A DNA stretch of 64,000 nucleotides, taken from Pseudomonas sp. R76. GTDB lineage: Bacteria > Pseudomonadota > Gammaproteobacteria > Pseudomonadales > Pseudomonadaceae. The notes beneath the pieces were generated by a model that searched no databases, was not told the origin of the DNA, and saw only the letters and a list, made by a program, of their open reading frames with translations. Both the position numbers and the translations under genes were made by a program. Positions 1 through 10,135 of the stretch are shown piece after piece (the first letter of the stretch is position 1; each line of letters starts with the position of its first letter). The stretch is taken from positions 6,138,001-6,202,000 of the forward strand of contig NZ_CP019428.1 of assembly GCF_009834565.1 (NCBI RefSeq), read 5' to 3'.

Positions 1-1
1 T

Positions 2-1318
2 GATTGCTTGCGCCCGCTAGTGCTGGGCGCGCTGTTCCTGGGAACCGTATCGGCACACGCTGCGGTTCAACAGCTGGACAAGGTAGTGGCCATCGTCGAT
101 AACGACGTGATCATGCAGAGCCAACTGGACCAACGGGTCAAGGAAGTTCAGCAAACCATCGCCAAGCGTGGTGGCGGCGTGCCGCCTACCAGCGTGCTGG
201 ACCCACAGGTGCTGGAACGCCTGATCGTTGAAAACCTGCAACTGCAGATCGGCGATCGTTCCGGCATCCGTATCTCGGACGAAGAGCTGAACCAGGCTGT
301 TGGCACCATCGCTCAGCGCAACAACATGAGCATTGACCAGTTCCGCGCCGCTCTGGCTCACGACGGTTTGTCCTATGAGGACGCACGTGACCAGATCCGC
401 CGCGAAATGATCATCAGCCGTGTGCGTCAGCGCCGTGTGGCCGAGCGAGTTCAGGTGTCCGAGCAGGAAGTGAAGAACTTCCTGGCATCGGACGTGGGCA
501 AGATGCAGCTTTCTGAAGAACTGCACCTGGCCAACATCCTGATCCCGACACCGGACAGCGCCAACGCCGAGCAGCTCAATGCAGCCGCCGCAAAAACCCA
601 GGCCGTGTATGACCGCCTGAAAGCCGGTGCTGACTTTGCCCAGACGGCGATTGCCGTATCGGGTAGCGACAACGCCCTGGACGGCGGTGACATGGGCTGG
701 CGTAAAGCCGCGCAATTGCCACCTCCGTTTGACCGCGAACTGAGCGCCATGCAGCCAGGTGAAATCACCCAGCCAGCACGCACGCCAGGCGGTTTCATCA
801 TTCTCAAGTTGCTGGGAAAACGCGGCGGCGAGACCTCGCTGAAAGACGAAGTGCATGTTCGTCACATCCTGGTCAAACCAAGCGAAATCCGTACCGAGGC
901 GCAAACCAAGGAACTGGCCCAGAAGATCTACGACCGCATCGAAGGCGGTGAAGACTTCGCCACCCTGGCCAAGAGCTTCTCGGAAGACCCAGGTTCGGCC
1001 CTCAACGGTGGCGACCTGAACTGGATCGACCCGAAAGCCTTGGTGCCTGAGTTCCAGCAAGTGATGGCCGATACGCCGCAAGGCGTTCTGTCCAAGCCGT
1101 TCAAGACCCAATATGGCTGGCATGTACTGGAAGTCCTTGGCCGTCGCGCCACCGACAACACCACTCAGGCCCGCGAGCAACAAGCACTGACCGTGTTGCG
1201 TAACCGCAAATACGATGAAGAGCTGCAGACCTGGTTGCGTCAGATCCGTGACGAAGCCTACGTAGAAATCAAGCTGCCAGGCGCCGAGCAAACAGGCACC
1301 GACCAGGCAGCACAGTGA
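2..1318 (+). CDS. surA: Periplasmic chaperone/peptidyl-prolyl isomerase SurA (5' partial)
   Basis: SurA escorts unfolded outer-membrane proteins through the periplasm to the BAM complex. The frame is open from the first base, so the true start lies upstream; the TTG at 8 is an internal leucine codon. A hydrophobic signal-peptide core ending in AHA is followed by the mature start [17 protein letters not shown]. An N-terminal SurA domain precedes two parvulin domains, beginning near HLANILIP (about nt 525) and VRHILVKP (about nt 855). The second carries the usual [14 protein letters not shown] signature. The stop overlaps the pdxA start by 4 bases, the normal Pseudomonas lptD-surA-pdxA-ksgA order. 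The missing piece is probably only a few residues. Identity is very secure. Confidence 0.97.
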   Translation, partial: DCLRPLVLGALFLGTVSAHAAVQQLDKVVAIVDNDVIMQSQLDQRVKEVQQTIAKRGGGVPPTSVLDPQVLERLIVENLQLQIGDRSGIRISDEELNQAVGTIAQRNNMSIDQFRAALAHDGLSYEDARDQIRREMIISRVRQRRVAERVQVSEQEVKNFLASDVGKMQLSEELHLANILIPTPDSANAEQLNAAAAKTQAVYDRLKAGADFAQTAIAVSGSDNALDGGDMGWRKAAQLPPPFDRELSAMQPGEITQPARTPGGFIILKLLGKRGGETSLKDEVHVRHILVKPSEIRTEAQTKELAQKIYDRIEGGEDFATLAKSFSEDPGSALNGGDLNWIDPKALVPEFQQVMADTPQGVLSKPFKTQYGWHVLEVLGRRATDNTTQAREQQALTVLRNRKYDEELQTWLRQIRDEAYVEIKLPGAEQTGTDQAAQ

Positions 1319-2304
1319 AACCCCAGCGTTTCGCGGTAACACCCGGCGAGCCGGCCGGCATTGGTCCAGACCTGTGCCTGCTGCTCGCCTCGCACCCTCA
1401 GCCACACCCCCTGATTGCCATTACCAGCCGCGACCTGCTCCTCGAGCGGGCCGCGCAGCTGGGTGTGGCTGTCACTTTGCTGGACGTGGCACCGGGCAAC
1501 TGGCCCGACCTGCCGGCACCTGCGGGCAGCCTGTACGTTTGGGACACCCCGCTTGCAGCCAAGGTGGTTGCCGGGCAACTGAACAAGGCCAATGCGGCAT
1601 TTGTGCTGGAAACCCTGACGCGCGCCGGTCAAGGCTGCATCGACGGCGACTTCGCCGGCATGATCACCGCGCCGGTACACAAAGGCGTGATCAACGAATC
1701 CGGTATCGCCTTTTCCGGGCATACCGAATTCCTCGCCGAGCTGACCCACACCGCCCAAGTTGTGATGATGCTGGCCACACGCGGCCTGCGCGTGGCCCTG
1801 GTGACCACGCACCTGCCGTTGCGCGATATCGCCGACGCCATCACCGCCGAGCGCGTGGAGCGCGTTACACGAATCCTGCACAGCGACCTGCAACAGAAAT
1901 TCGGCATTGCCCAGCCGCGCATCCTGGTCTGCGGGCTTAACCCGCACGCCGGTGAAGGCGGCCATTTGGGCCATGAAGAAATCGACATTATTGAACCGAC
2001 ATTAGAGCGCCTGCGCCAAGAAGGCATGGACCTGCGTGGCCCACTGCCTGCGGACACTCTGTTTACCCCCAAGTATCTGGAGCACTGCGACGCAGTGCTG
2101 GCGATGTACCATGACCAGGGGCTGCCCGTGCTGAAATACAAAGGCTTTGGCGCCGCAGTCAACGTGACACTGGGCCTGCCGATCATCCGTACTTCCGTCG
2201 ACCATGGCACAGCCCTGGACCTGGCGGGCAGCGGCAAGATCGATACCGGCAGCCTGCACGTGGCCCTGGAAACCGCCTATCAGATGGCCGAGACCCGTAT
2301 ATGA
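1315..2304 (+). CDS. pdxA: 4-hydroxythreonine-4-phosphate dehydrogenase PdxA
   Basis: PdxA oxidises 4-phosphohydroxy-L-threonine with NAD(P)+ to the unstable ketone that PdxJ uses to make pyridoxine 5'-phosphate (DXP-dependent vitamin B6 synthesis). The 329-aa product has the family length. It begins [19 protein letters not shown], with the metal- and substrate-binding stretches [20 protein letters not shown] and [13 protein letters not shown]. The start is GTG, overlapping the surA stop in a GTGA junction, which implies translational coupling. The 3' end likewise overlaps ksgA (ATGA at 2301). Cytoplasmic. No anomalies. Confidence 0.97.
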   Translation: MKPQRFAVTPGEPAGIGPDLCLLLASHPQPHPLIAITSRDLLLERAAQLGVAVTLLDVAPGNWPDLPAPAGSLYVWDTPLAAKVVAGQLNKANAAFVLETLTRAGQGCIDGDFAGMITAPVHKGVINESGIAFSGHTEFLAELTHTAQVVMMLATRGLRVALVTTHLPLRDIADAITAERVERVTRILHSDLQQKFGIAQPRILVCGLNPHAGEGGHLGHEEIDIIEPTLERLRQEGMDLRGPLPADTLFTPKYLEHCDAVLAMYHDQGLPVLKYKGFGAAVNVTLGLPIIRTSVDHGTALDLAGSGKIDTGSLHVALETAYQMAETRI

Positions 2305-3113
2305 CTGAGCATTACCAACACCGGGCGCGCAAGCGCTTCGGGCAAAACTTCCTGCACGACGCTGGCGTCATCGACCGTATCCTGCGCTCCATCCACGCCA
2401 AGCCCGAAGACCGCCTGCTGGAAATCGGCCCGGGCCAGGGCGCCTTGACCCAAGGCCTGTTGGCCAGTGGCGGGCAGCTCGACGTGGTGGAGCTGGACAA
2501 GGACCTGATCCCGATCCTCAACCAGCAGTTCGCCGGTAAACCCAATTTCAACCTGCACCAGGGCGATGCGCTGAAGTTCGACTTCAACAGCCTCAATGCC
2601 GCGCCCAACAGCCTGCGGGTAGTGGGCAACCTGCCTTACAACATCTCCACGCCGCTGATTTTCCACCTGCTGAACAACGCCGGGATCATCCGCGACATGC
2701 ACTTCATGCTGCAAAAAGAGGTGGTTGAGCGTTTGGCGGCGGGCCCTGGCGGAGGTGATTGGGGCCGTCTGTCGATCATGGTTCAGTACCATTGCCGCGT
2801 AGAGCACCTGTTCAACGTCGGCCCTGGGGCTTTCAACCCGCCGCCGAAAGTCGACTCGGCCATCGTGCGCCTGGTGCCTCACGCGGTGCTGCCGCACCCG
2901 GCCAAGGATCACAAGCTGCTGGAGCGTGTGGTGCGTGAAGCGTTCAACCAGCGCCGCAAGACCCTGCGCAACACGCTCAAGGCCCTGCTGAGCAATGCCG
3001 AGATCGACGCCGCCGGCGTCGATGGCAGCCTGCGCCCCGAGCAACTGGACCTGGCTGCGTTCGTGCGCCTGGCCGACCAGCTCGCGATCCAGCCTGCGCC
3101 GGCCGCGGAATAA
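2301..3113 (+). CDS. rsmA: 16S rRNA (adenine1518-N6/adenine1519-N6)-dimethyltransferase
   Basis: RsmA (KsgA) dimethylates two adjacent adenines in the 3'-terminal hairpin of 16S rRNA, a late check in 30S assembly. The 270-aa protein shows the [11 protein letters not shown] start, the SAM-binding motif [11 protein letters not shown], acidic motif II (VELDKDL) and the catalytic NLPYNIST motif. The C-terminal helical domain has [13 protein letters not shown]. The ATG overlaps the pdxA stop by 4 bases. Transcription probably ends at the REP pair that starts 8 bases downstream. Confidence 0.97.
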   Translation: MTEHYQHRARKRFGQNFLHDAGVIDRILRSIHAKPEDRLLEIGPGQGALTQGLLASGGQLDVVELDKDLIPILNQQFAGKPNFNLHQGDALKFDFNSLNAAPNSLRVVGNLPYNISTPLIFHLLNNAGIIRDMHFMLQKEVVERLAAGPGGGDWGRLSIMVQYHCRVEHLFNVGPGAFNPPPKVDSAIVRLVPHAVLPHPAKDHKLLERVVREAFNQRRKTLRNTLKALLSNAEIDAAGVDGSLRPEQLDLAAFVRLADQLAIQPAPAAE

Positions 3114-3120
3114 GCGGCAC

Positions 3121-3210
3121 TGTGGGAGCGGGCTTGCCCGCGATGGCGGTGGCTCAGCCAAACATGCAGTGACTGACACACTGCATTCGCGGGCAAGCCC
3201 GCTCCCACAT
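3121..3210. repeat. REP pair (inverted, GGGCTTGCCCGC core)
   Basis: Two arms in inverted orientation. The left arm TGTGGGAGCGGGCTTGCCCG is matched by its complement ending at 3210, enclosing about 40 bases of unrelated sequence. The same arm recurs at 11.4-12.2 kb, 44.5 kb and 53.3 kb. Position just after rsmA fits a transcript 3'-end or mRNA-stabilising role. Short ORFs running through it (GAGLPAKAV-type peptides) are artefacts. Confidence 0.93.
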
Positions 3211-3349
3211 TTGTCCTGCGTCTTACTGAAAGCTCTCGTCAGGCCGTTGCTCTCTAAAGGCCAAACAGCATGTCTGGCCTAGTGCCCTGTTGATGGCCTA
3301 GACTGATCCGCATCTGCTGTCCTCCGCTTTTGCTTTTAAGGCCTCTTGC

Positions 3350-3730
3350 ATGTCCGATCCTCGCTACCAGATCGACGTCAGCGTCGTCACCCGCTTCCTC
3401 GCGGACCAATCGCAACCCGAACATAACCGTTTCGCCTTCGCCTACACCATCACGGTGAAGAACAACGGGCAGGTGCCGGCCAAGCTGCTGTCGCGCCACT
3501 GGGTAATCACCGATGGCGACGGCCAGGTCGAGGAAGTCCGCGGTGCCGGTGTGGTCGGCCAGCAACCGTTGATCGACATTGGCGCCAGCCATACCTACAG
3601 CAGCGGCACAGTGATGACCTCCAAGGTCGGCACCATGCAGGGCTCGTATCAGATGAAAGCCACTGACGGCAAACTGTTCGACGCCATCATCGCGCCCTTC
3701 CGTCTCGCAGTGCCGGGAGCCCTGCACTGA
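3350..3730 (+). CDS. apaG: ApaG-domain protein
   Basis: A 126-aa single-domain ApaG protein with an immunoglobulin-like beta-sandwich fold. The family is linked genetically to Co2+/Mg2+ homeostasis, but its biochemical role is not settled. Visible family stretches are [12 protein letters not shown] near the start, [43 protein letters not shown] and [15 protein letters not shown]. There is no signal peptide. The TGA overlaps the apaH ATG by one base, the usual apaG-apaH pairing. An AAGG about 11 bases upstream of the ATG is a modest ribosome-binding site. Confidence 0.95.
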   Translation: MSDPRYQIDVSVVTRFLADQSQPEHNRFAFAYTITVKNNGQVPAKLLSRHWVITDGDGQVEEVRGAGVVGQQPLIDIGASHTYSSGTVMTSKVGTMQGSYQMKATDGKLFDAIIAPFRLAVPGALH

Positions 3731-4578
3731 TGGCGACGTACGCGGTCGGCGACCTGCAAGGCTGCCTGGCGCCCCTCAAGTGTTTGCTAGAGCGCGTGGT
3801 TTTCAACCCGACCAGCGACCGACTGTGGTTGGTGGGTGACCTGGTCAATCGTGGCCCCGAGTCCCTGGAAACCCTGCGCTTTCTTTATAAGATGCGCGAC
3901 TCGTTGGTGTGTGTGCTGGGCAACCATGACCTGCACCTGCTGGCGGCCGGCGATAACATCGAGCGTCTGAAAAAGGGCGACACCCTGCGCGAAATTCTCG
4001 AAGCGCCAGATCGCGCCGAGCTGCTGGAGTGGTTGCGTCGGCAGAAACTCATGCATTACGACGAAGGCCGCAATATGGCCCTGGTGCATGCTGGCATCCC
4101 GCCGCAGTGGACGCTGAAGAAAGCCCTCAAGTGTGCTGCCGAAGTCGAGAGCGCCCTGGCCGATGACAACCTGTACACCGCCTTCCTCGACGGCATGTAC
4201 GGCAACGAGCCGGTCAAGTGGGACAACGACCTTACCGGTGTCGCCCGCCTGCGCGTGATCACCAACTACTTCACCCGCATGCGTTTCTGCACCGCCGAAG
4301 GCAAGCTCGACCTCAAGAGCAAGGAAGGCGCCGACACCGCGCTGCCCGGCTACAAGCCTTGGTTCGCGCACAAGGAACGCAAGACCCGTGACACGAAGAT
4401 CATCTTTGGCCACTGGGCTGCCCTTGAAGGCAAGTGCGAAGAACCCGGCGTGTTTGCCCTCGACACCGGTTGCGTGTGGGGCGGCGCCATGACCCTGATG
4501 AACATCGACACCGGCGAGCGCCTGAGCTGCCAGTGCGAACCTACCCTTCCCGTCACACTGCCGGCCGCCAAGCCATAG
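3730..4578 (+). CDS. apaH: Bis(5'-nucleosyl)-tetraphosphatase, symmetrical (ApaH)
   Basis: ApaH splits diadenosine tetraphosphate into two ADP, controlling the alarmone Ap4A. The calcineurin-type metallophosphatase motifs are all present near the N-terminus: [16 protein letters not shown] and GNHDLHLLA. Later come VHAGIPPQW and FGHWAALEG. Length (282 aa) is normal. The ATG shares one base with the apaG stop. A short C-terminal tail ([11 protein letters not shown]) varies between species. glpE follows after 9 bases, so apaG-apaH-glpE probably form one transcript. Confidence 0.97.
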   Translation: MATYAVGDLQGCLAPLKCLLERVVFNPTSDRLWLVGDLVNRGPESLETLRFLYKMRDSLVCVLGNHDLHLLAAGDNIERLKKGDTLREILEAPDRAELLEWLRRQKLMHYDEGRNMALVHAGIPPQWTLKKALKCAAEVESALADDNLYTAFLDGMYGNEPVKWDNDLTGVARLRVITNYFTRMRFCTAEGKLDLKSKEGADTALPGYKPWFAHKERKTRDTKIIFGHWAALEGKCEEPGVFALDTGCVWGGAMTLMNIDTGERLSCQCEPTLPVTLPAAKP

Positions 4579-4587
4579 GAGCCCGCC

Positions 4588-4917
4588 ATGAGCGAATTCA
4601 AACGTATCCCCCCTGAAGAAGCCCTGGCCCTGCGCAAGCAAGGTGCCGTGGTCGTCGACATCCGCGATCAGCCGACCTATGCAAACGCTCACATCAGTGG
4701 CGCGCAGCATTTGGACAACCACAACATTGCCGACTTCATCCGCGCCGCCGACCTCGACGCGCCGGTGATCGTGGCCTGCTATCACGGCAACTCCAGCCAG
4801 AGCGCGGCCGCTTATCTGGTCAGCCAGGGTTTCTCCGACGTCTATAGCCTGGACGGCGGCTTTGAGCTGTGGCGTTCGATTTATCCGTCAGAAATTGCCT
4901 CTAGCGATTCGCAATAA
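4588..4917 (+). CDS. glpE: Thiosulfate sulfurtransferase GlpE (single-domain rhodanese)
   Basis: GlpE transfers sulfane sulfur from thiosulfate to cyanide or thioredoxin-like acceptors in the cytoplasm. The 109-aa single rhodanese domain has [18 protein letters not shown] and the active-site loop [11 protein letters not shown] with nucleophile Cys64. The ATG follows GGAGCCCGCC. In Pseudomonas it sits behind apaH rather than with glpG/glpR as in enterics. Length and active site are intact. Confidence 0.95.
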   Translation: MSEFKRIPPEEALALRKQGAVVVDIRDQPTYANAHISGAQHLDNHNIADFIRAADLDAPVIVACYHGNSSQSAAAYLVSQGFSDVYSLDGGFELWRSIYPSEIASSDSQ

Positions 4918-4957
4918 TTTTTTTCACACCCCGCTACCCTGCGTGACGCTTGGGCTC

Positions 4958-4980
4958 GCGCCGTTTCTGACGAACGGCGC
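4958..4980 (+). terminator. Possible terminator hairpin after glpE
   Basis: GCGCCGTT and AACGGCGC form an 8-bp perfect stem around a 7-base loop, 40 bases after the glpE stop. There is no T-run downstream (a T-run precedes it), so it may be a weak terminator or an mRNA 3' end rather than a strong intrinsic terminator. Confidence 0.45.
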
Positions 4981-5005
4981 AGCCAAACTAATTGCGTATC
5001 CCGCC

Positions 5006-5035
5006 TTGACCTCCCGGATTCCGAACTATCCTTAA
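5006..5035 (+). promoter_or_regulatory. Candidate promoter of prkA-yeaH-spoVR, RpoS-like -10
   Basis: TTGACC at 5006-5011 lies upstream of CTATCCTTAA at 5026-5035. The latter resembles the extended RpoS -10 (CTAYRCTTAA, one mismatch). Spacing to a sigma-70-style hexamer is short, so the -35 may not be used. The leader to the prkA ATG would be about 165 bases. RpoS control of the prkA/yeaG operon is known in enterics; here it is inferred. Confidence 0.4.
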
Positions 5036-5202
5036 GCGCAGGCCATCCGAATCAGGGGAGAGCCGGTACACCGGCGTGCGGGTCATCGGTAGCGTTTCAG
5101 GGTGTTTGGGGGGAAAACGGCCATTGGTTGATCACCAATGACTGCCAGCATCGACTGATTGACCCGGCGTCGGCTCCACGTATCGAGCGAGGTGACGACG
5201 TC

Positions 5203-7125
5203 ATGAGTATCTTTAGCCACTTCCAACAACGCTTCGCGTCCACACAGCAGGAAGAACTCACGCTGCAAGAGTATCTCGAGCTGTGCAAACAGGACCGCAG
5301 TACCTACGCGTCTGCCGCCGAACGTCTGCTATTGGCGATTGGTGAGCCGGAGCTGGTGGAAACCGCCAATAATTCGCGCCTGTCGCGAATATTCTCCAAC
5401 AAGGTGATCCGCCGCTACCCGGCCTTTGAAGACTTCCACGGCATGGAAGAATGCATTGACCAGATCGTCTCCTACTTCCGCCATGCCGCCCAAGGCCTGG
5501 AAGAGAAGAAACAAATCCTTTACCTGCTCGGCCCCGTCGGCGGTGGTAAATCGTCCCTGGCCGAAAAGCTCAAACAACTGATCGAGAAGGTGCCCTTCTA
5601 CGCGATCAAGGGCTCACCGGTCTTCGAGTCGCCATTGGGCCTGTTCAACGCCACGGAAGATGGCGCGATCCTCGAAGAAGACTTCGGCATCCCACGGCGC
5701 TACCTCAACACCATCATGTCGCCATGGGCGACCAAGCGCCTGGCCGAGTTTGGCGGCGATATCAGCCAGTTCCGGGTGGTAAAACTCTACCCGTCGATTC
5801 TCAACCAGATCGGCGTGGCCAAAACCGAACCAGGTGACGAGAACAACCAGGACATCTCGGCATTGGTAGGTAAGGTCGATATCCGCAAACTCGAGGAATT
5901 CCCACAGAACGACGCCGACGCCTACAGCTACTCGGGCGCGCTGTGCCGGGCCAACCAGGGCCTGATGGAGTTCGTGGAGATGTTCAAGGCACCGATCAAG
6001 GTGCTGCACCCACTGCTCACCGCCACCCAGGAAGGTAACTACAACAGTACCGAAGGCCTGGGCGCGATTCCGTTCACCGGGATCCTGCTGGCCCACTCCA
6101 ACGAATCGGAGTGGCACACCTTCCGCAACAACAAGAACAACGAAGCCTTCATCGACCGGATCTACATCGTCAAGGTGCCGTACTGCCTGCGGGTCAGCGA
6201 TGAGATCAAGATCTACGACAAGCTGCTGTTCAACAGCTCCCTGGCCAAGGCCCACTGCGCGCCTGACACCTTGAAGATGCTCGCCCAGTTCACCGTGCTG
6301 TCGCGCCTCAAGGAGCCGGAGAACTCGAATATCTATTCGAAGATGCGCGTCTACGACGGCGAAAACCTCAAGGACACCGACCCCAAGGCCAAGTCGATCC
6401 AGGAATACCGCGACACGGCAGGCGTGGACGAGGGCATGAACGGCCTGTCCACCCGGTTCGCGTTCAAGATCCTTTCCAAGGTGTTCAACTTCGACCCGCA
6501 CGAAATCGCCGCCAACCCGGTGCACCTGCTGTATGTACTGGAACAGCAGATCGAGCAGGAACAGTTCCAGGCCGAAACCCGCGAGCGCTACCTGCGCTTC
6601 CTCAAGGAATACCTGGCACCGCGCTACATCGAGTTTATCGGCAAGGAAATCCAGACCGCGTACCTGGAGTCCTACAGCGAGTACGGCCAGAACATTTTCG
6701 ACCGCTACGTGCTGTACGCCGACTTCTGGATTCAGGACCAGGAATACCGCGACCCGGAAACCGGCGAAATCCTCAACCGCGTGGCCCTCAACGAGGAGCT
6801 GGAGAAAATCGAAAAACCGGCAGGCATCAGCAATCCGAAGGATTTCCGCAACGAAATCGTCAACTTCGTACTGCGCGCCCGCGCCAACAACAACGGCAAA
6901 AACCCTACCTGGCTCAGCTACGAGAAGCTGCGGGTGGTCATCGAGAAGAAAATGTTCTCCAACACCGAGGATCTGCTGCCGGTCATCAGCTTCAACGCCA
7001 AGGCCAGCAAGGAGGATCAGCAAAAACACAACGACTTCGTTACTCGAATGGTCGAGCGTGGCTACACCGACAAACAGGTACGCCTGCTCTCCGAGTGGTA
7101 CCTGCGGGTTCGTAAATCACAGTAA
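5203..7125 (+). CDS. prkA: Serine protein kinase PrkA (YeaG family)
   Basis: PrkA/YeaG is a cytoplasmic AAA-like serine protein kinase induced in stationary phase and starvation. It is always found with YeaH and SpoVR. The chosen start (MSIFSHFQQRFAS) has GAGGTG about 8 bases upstream and gives the usual 640 aa; an in-frame ATG at 5128 would add 25 unconserved residues. A P-loop GPVGGGKSS lies at residues 110-118 (Lys116). The stretches FHGMEECIDQIV, ATEDGAILEEDFG and GILLAHSNESEW belong to the AAA core. The C-terminal kinase-like half contains RFAFKILSKVFNFD. Stop at 7125, then a 113-base gap with a strong hairpin before yeaH. Confidence 0.96.
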   Translation: MSIFSHFQQRFASTQQEELTLQEYLELCKQDRSTYASAAERLLLAIGEPELVETANNSRLSRIFSNKVIRRYPAFEDFHGMEECIDQIVSYFRHAAQGLEEKKQILYLLGPVGGGKSSLAEKLKQLIEKVPFYAIKGSPVFESPLGLFNATEDGAILEEDFGIPRRYLNTIMSPWATKRLAEFGGDISQFRVVKLYPSILNQIGVAKTEPGDENNQDISALVGKVDIRKLEEFPQNDADAYSYSGALCRANQGLMEFVEMFKAPIKVLHPLLTATQEGNYNSTEGLGAIPFTGILLAHSNESEWHTFRNNKNNEAFIDRIYIVKVPYCLRVSDEIKIYDKLLFNSSLAKAHCAPDTLKMLAQFTVLSRLKEPENSNIYSKMRVYDGENLKDTDPKAKSIQEYRDTAGVDEGMNGLSTRFAFKILSKVFNFDPHEIAANPVHLLYVLEQQIEQEQFQAETRERYLRFLKEYLAPRYIEFIGKEIQTAYLESYSEYGQNIFDRYVLYADFWIQDQEYRDPETGEILNRVALNEELEKIEKPAGISNPKDFRNEIVNFVLRARANNNGKNPTWLSYEKLRVVIEKKMFSNTEDLLPVISFNAKASKEDQQKHNDFVTRMVERGYTDKQVRLLSEWYLRVRKSQ

Positions 7126-7142
7126 GGCAGCGACGGGCGTTT

Positions 7143-7167
7143 GCTGCCGGGCCCTGGGCCTGGCAGC
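7143..7167 (+). other. Strong intercistronic hairpin prkA-yeaH
   Basis: An 11-bp stem (one G-U pair) with a 3-base loop, outer arms GCTGCC and GGCAGC. It lies 18 bases after the prkA stop and has no T-run, so it looks like an mRNA processing or stability element rather than a terminator. Just downstream (7190-7222) AAGCTTG-type short repeats occur. Confidence 0.55.
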
Positions 7168-7238
7168 TGACCGCTTGTCTCTAGGCTTCCAGCTCGCAGC
7201 TTGAAGCTTGTAATGTGAAGCTGCCCGGAGGGCTCCCC

Positions 7239-8510
7239 ATGAGCTATGTGATTGACCGACGCCTCAATGGCAAGAACAAGAGCACGGTAAACCGTCAGCG
7301 TTTCCTGCGGCGTTACCGTGACCACATCAAAAAGGCCGTTGAAGAGGCCGTCAGCCGCCGTTCCATCACCGACATGGAACATGGCGAGCAAATCAGCATT
7401 CCCGGACGTGACATCGACGAACCGGTGCTGCACCACGGGCGTGGTGGCAAGCAAACCGTCGTGCACCCCGGCAACAAGGAATTCACCACCGGCGAACATA
7501 TCCAGCGCCCCCAAGGCGGTGGCGGCGGTAAAGGCCCAGGCAAGGCGGGCAATTCCGGCGAAGGCATGGATGAGTTCGTGTTCCAGATTACTCAGGAAGA
7601 ATTCCTCGAATTCATGTTCGAAGACCTGGAACTGCCCAACCTGGTCAAACGCAACCTGACCGGCACCGACACCTTCAAGACCGTACGCGCAGGGATCAGC
7701 AACGAGGGCAACCCGTCGCGGATCAATATCATCCGTACCCTGCGCTCGGCCCATGCCCGGCGTATCGCCCTGTCGGGCAGCAGCCGCGCCAAACTGAAGC
7801 AAGCCAAGGAAGAGTTGGCGCGTTTAAAACGCGAAGAACCGGACAACTTCGGCGATATCCAGGAAATCGAGGCGGAAATCGAGAAACTCAGCGCACGCAT
7901 TCACCGCGTGCCGTTCCTCGACACCTTCGACTTGAAATACAACTTGCTGGTCAAGCAACCCAACCCAAGCTCGAAGGCGGTGATGTTCTGCCTGATGGAC
8001 GTGTCCGGCTCGATGACCCAGGCGACTAAGGACATCGCCAAGCGCTTCTTCATCCTGCTGTACCTGTTTCTAAAGCGGAATTACGACAAGATCGACGTAG
8101 TGTTCATCCGCCATCACACCAGCGCCCGGGAAGTGGACGAAGAGGAGTTCTTCTACTCGCGGGAAACCGGCGGCACCATCGTCTCCAGCGCGTTGAAGCT
8201 GATGCAGGAAATCATGGCCGAGCGCTACCCGGCCAATGAGTGGAACATTTACGCAGCTCAGGCTTCCGACGGCGACAACTGGAATGATGATTCGCCCATC
8301 TGCCGCGACATCCTGATCAACCAGATCATGCCGTTCGTGCAGTACTACACCTACGTCGAAATTACCCCCCGTGAGCACCAGGCCCTGTGGTTCGAATATG
8401 AGCGTATCGGCGAAGCGTTTGCCGACACCTTCGCCCAGCAGCAACTGGTCTCGGCCGGCGATATCTATCCGGTCTTCCGTGAACTCTTCCAGCGCAGGTT
8501 AGTGACATGA
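7239..8510 (+). CDS. yeaH: YeaH/DUF444 family protein
   Basis: DUF444 (YeaH) protein encoded between the PrkA kinase and SpoVR in many proteobacteria; a von Willebrand-A-like fold is likely but the biochemical role is unknown. The start [15 protein letters not shown] has GGAGGG 7 bases upstream, better than the in-frame ATG at 7215. Features include a Gly-rich low-complexity patch ([11 protein letters not shown], residues about 90-105), a charged helical stretch ([22 protein letters not shown]) and a MIDAS-like [12 protein letters not shown]. The C-terminus runs into the spoVR start with a 4-base overlap. Length is 423 aa. Confidence 0.95.
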   Translation: MSYVIDRRLNGKNKSTVNRQRFLRRYRDHIKKAVEEAVSRRSITDMEHGEQISIPGRDIDEPVLHHGRGGKQTVVHPGNKEFTTGEHIQRPQGGGGGKGPGKAGNSGEGMDEFVFQITQEEFLEFMFEDLELPNLVKRNLTGTDTFKTVRAGISNEGNPSRINIIRTLRSAHARRIALSGSSRAKLKQAKEELARLKREEPDNFGDIQEIEAEIEKLSARIHRVPFLDTFDLKYNLLVKQPNPSSKAVMFCLMDVSGSMTQATKDIAKRFFILLYLFLKRNYDKIDVVFIRHHTSAREVDEEEFFYSRETGGTIVSSALKLMQEIMAERYPANEWNIYAAQASDGDNWNDDSPICRDILINQIMPFVQYYTYVEITPREHQALWFEYERIGEAFADTFAQQQLVSAGDIYPVFRELFQRRLVT

Positions 8511-10072
8511 CCGCCAAAAAAGAGCATAAGCGCCAACCCATTTCCACCGGCTCCGAGTGGACCTTTGAACTGATCCAGGCCTATGACCGGGAAATCAGCC
8601 GCATCGCGGCGGGCTATGCCCTGGACACCTACCCCAACCAGATCGAAGTGATCACCGCCGAACAGATGATGGATGCCTACGCCTCGGTCGGCATGCCTCT
8701 GGGCTATCACCATTGGTCCTACGGCAAACACTTCCTCAGTACTGAGAAGTCCTACACCCGTGGCCAGATGGGCCTGGCCTACGAGATCGTCATCAATTCC
8801 GACCCGTGCATTGCCTACTTGATGGAGGAAAACACCATCTGCATGCAGGCGCTGGTGGTGGCGCATGCCTGCTACGGGCACAACAGCTTCTTCAAGGGTA
8901 ATTACCTGTTCCGCACCTGGACGGATGCCAGCTCGATCATCGATTACCTGGTGTTCGCCAAGCAGTACATCATGCAATGCGAGGAACGCCACGGTATCGA
9001 TGCGGTGGAAGACCTGCTCGATTCCTGCCATGCGTTGATGAACTACGGTGTGGACCGCTACAAACGCCCGTACCCGATTTCTGCCGAGGAAGAACGCCTG
9101 CGCCAGAAGGAACGCGAGGAACACCTGCAGAAACAGATCAACGACCTGTGGCGCACTATCCCCAAGAAAACCGGGAAAAACAGCGACAAGGACAATGCAC
9201 GCTTCCCGGCCGAACCTCAGGAAAACATCCTGTACTTCCTGGAAAAACACGCACCGCTGCTGGAGCCATGGCAGCGCGAAATCGTGCGTATTGTGCGCAA
9301 GATCGCCCAGTACTTTTATCCACAGCGCCAGACCCAGGTGATGAACGAAGGCTGGGCCACGTTCTGGCACTACACCTTGATGAATGACCTGTACGACGAA
9401 GGCCTGGTCACCGACGGCTTCATGATGGAGTTCCTCACTTCCCACACCAGCGTGGTGTTCCAGCCGGGCTTCGACAGCCCGTACTACAGCGGCATCAACC
9501 CTTATGCGCTGGGCTTTGCGATGTACCGCGACATTCGGCGCATGTGCGAACACCCCACCGACGAGGACCGCCGCTGGTTCCCGGAAATCGCCGGCAGCGA
9601 TTGGTTGTCGACCATCAAGTTCGCCATGAGCAGCTTCAAGGACGAGAGTTTCATCCTGCAGTACCTCTCCCCCCAGGTGATTCGCGACCTCAAGCTGTTC
9701 AGCATCATGGACGACGACCTTAAGGATGACCTGGTGGTGCCGGCCATCCATGACGAGCCCGGCTACCGCGCCATCCGCGAGACCCTGGCGGCGCAGTACA
9801 ACCTTGGCAACCGCGAACCCAACGTGCAGATCTACAGCATCGATGTGCGCGGCGACCGCTCGCTGACCCTGCGGCACCAGCAACACGACCGTAAGCCCTT
9901 GGGCGAATCCACTGAGGAAGTGCTCAAGCACCTGCATCGGTTGTGGGGCTTCGACATTCATCTGGAAACCCTGCAGGGCGACCAGGTGATGAAGACTCAC
10001 CATGTGCCACCGCGCAGCGATCACAACGACAACGACTACGGCCGCCTGGACTTGGCCGTCGTTCATCTCTGA
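8507..10072 (+). CDS. ycgB: SpoVR family protein (YcgB)
   Basis: SpoVR-family protein of 521 aa. In Bacillus SpoVR affects spore cortex formation; in Gram-negatives the YcgB branch travels with PrkA and YeaH and is a stress-module component of unknown chemistry. Conserved stretches seen: [42 protein letters not shown] and [17 protein letters not shown]. The several His/Glu clusters suggest a metal site (inference). The ATG overlaps the yeaH stop (ATGA), so the two are translationally coupled. A nested hairpin begins 6 bases after the stop. Confidence 0.95.
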   Translation: MTAKKEHKRQPISTGSEWTFELIQAYDREISRIAAGYALDTYPNQIEVITAEQMMDAYASVGMPLGYHHWSYGKHFLSTEKSYTRGQMGLAYEIVINSDPCIAYLMEENTICMQALVVAHACYGHNSFFKGNYLFRTWTDASSIIDYLVFAKQYIMQCEERHGIDAVEDLLDSCHALMNYGVDRYKRPYPISAEEERLRQKEREEHLQKQINDLWRTIPKKTGKNSDKDNARFPAEPQENILYFLEKHAPLLEPWQREIVRIVRKIAQYFYPQRQTQVMNEGWATFWHYTLMNDLYDEGLVTDGFMMEFLTSHTSVVFQPGFDSPYYSGINPYALGFAMYRDIRRMCEHPTDEDRRWFPEIAGSDWLSTIKFAMSSFKDESFILQYLSPQVIRDLKLFSIMDDDLKDDLVVPAIHDEPGYRAIRETLAAQYNLGNREPNVQIYSIDVRGDRSLTLRHQQHDRKPLGESTEEVLKHLHRLWGFDIHLETLQGDQVMKTHHVPPRSDHNDNDYGRLDLAVVHL

Positions 10073-10078
10073 AACAGC

Positions 10079-10132
10079 AAAGCCTCCATTGGTCAGGCAC
10101 AGGCGGTATCCTGTGCCGCTAATGGAGGCTTT
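10079..10132 (+). terminator. Nested terminator hairpin overlapping the cca ribosome-binding site
   Basis: An outer perfect 12-bp pairing joins AAAGCCTCCATT (10079-10090) to AATGGAGGCTTT (10121-10132). An inner perfect 8-bp stem joins GGCACAGG (10096-10103) to CCTGTGCC (10110-10117). A short T-run ends the structure, as in an intrinsic terminator for the spoVR operon. The 3' arm holds GGAGG, 8-9 bases before the cca ATG at 10136, so the same helix would hide the cca ribosome-binding site on read-through transcripts. Confidence 0.85.
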
Positions 10133-10135
10133 TTC

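Noticed and set aside
5128..5202. Upstream start for prkA giving 665 aa
   Set aside because: The extra 25 residues are unconserved and the ATG at 5203 has a better ribosome-binding site and the usual length.
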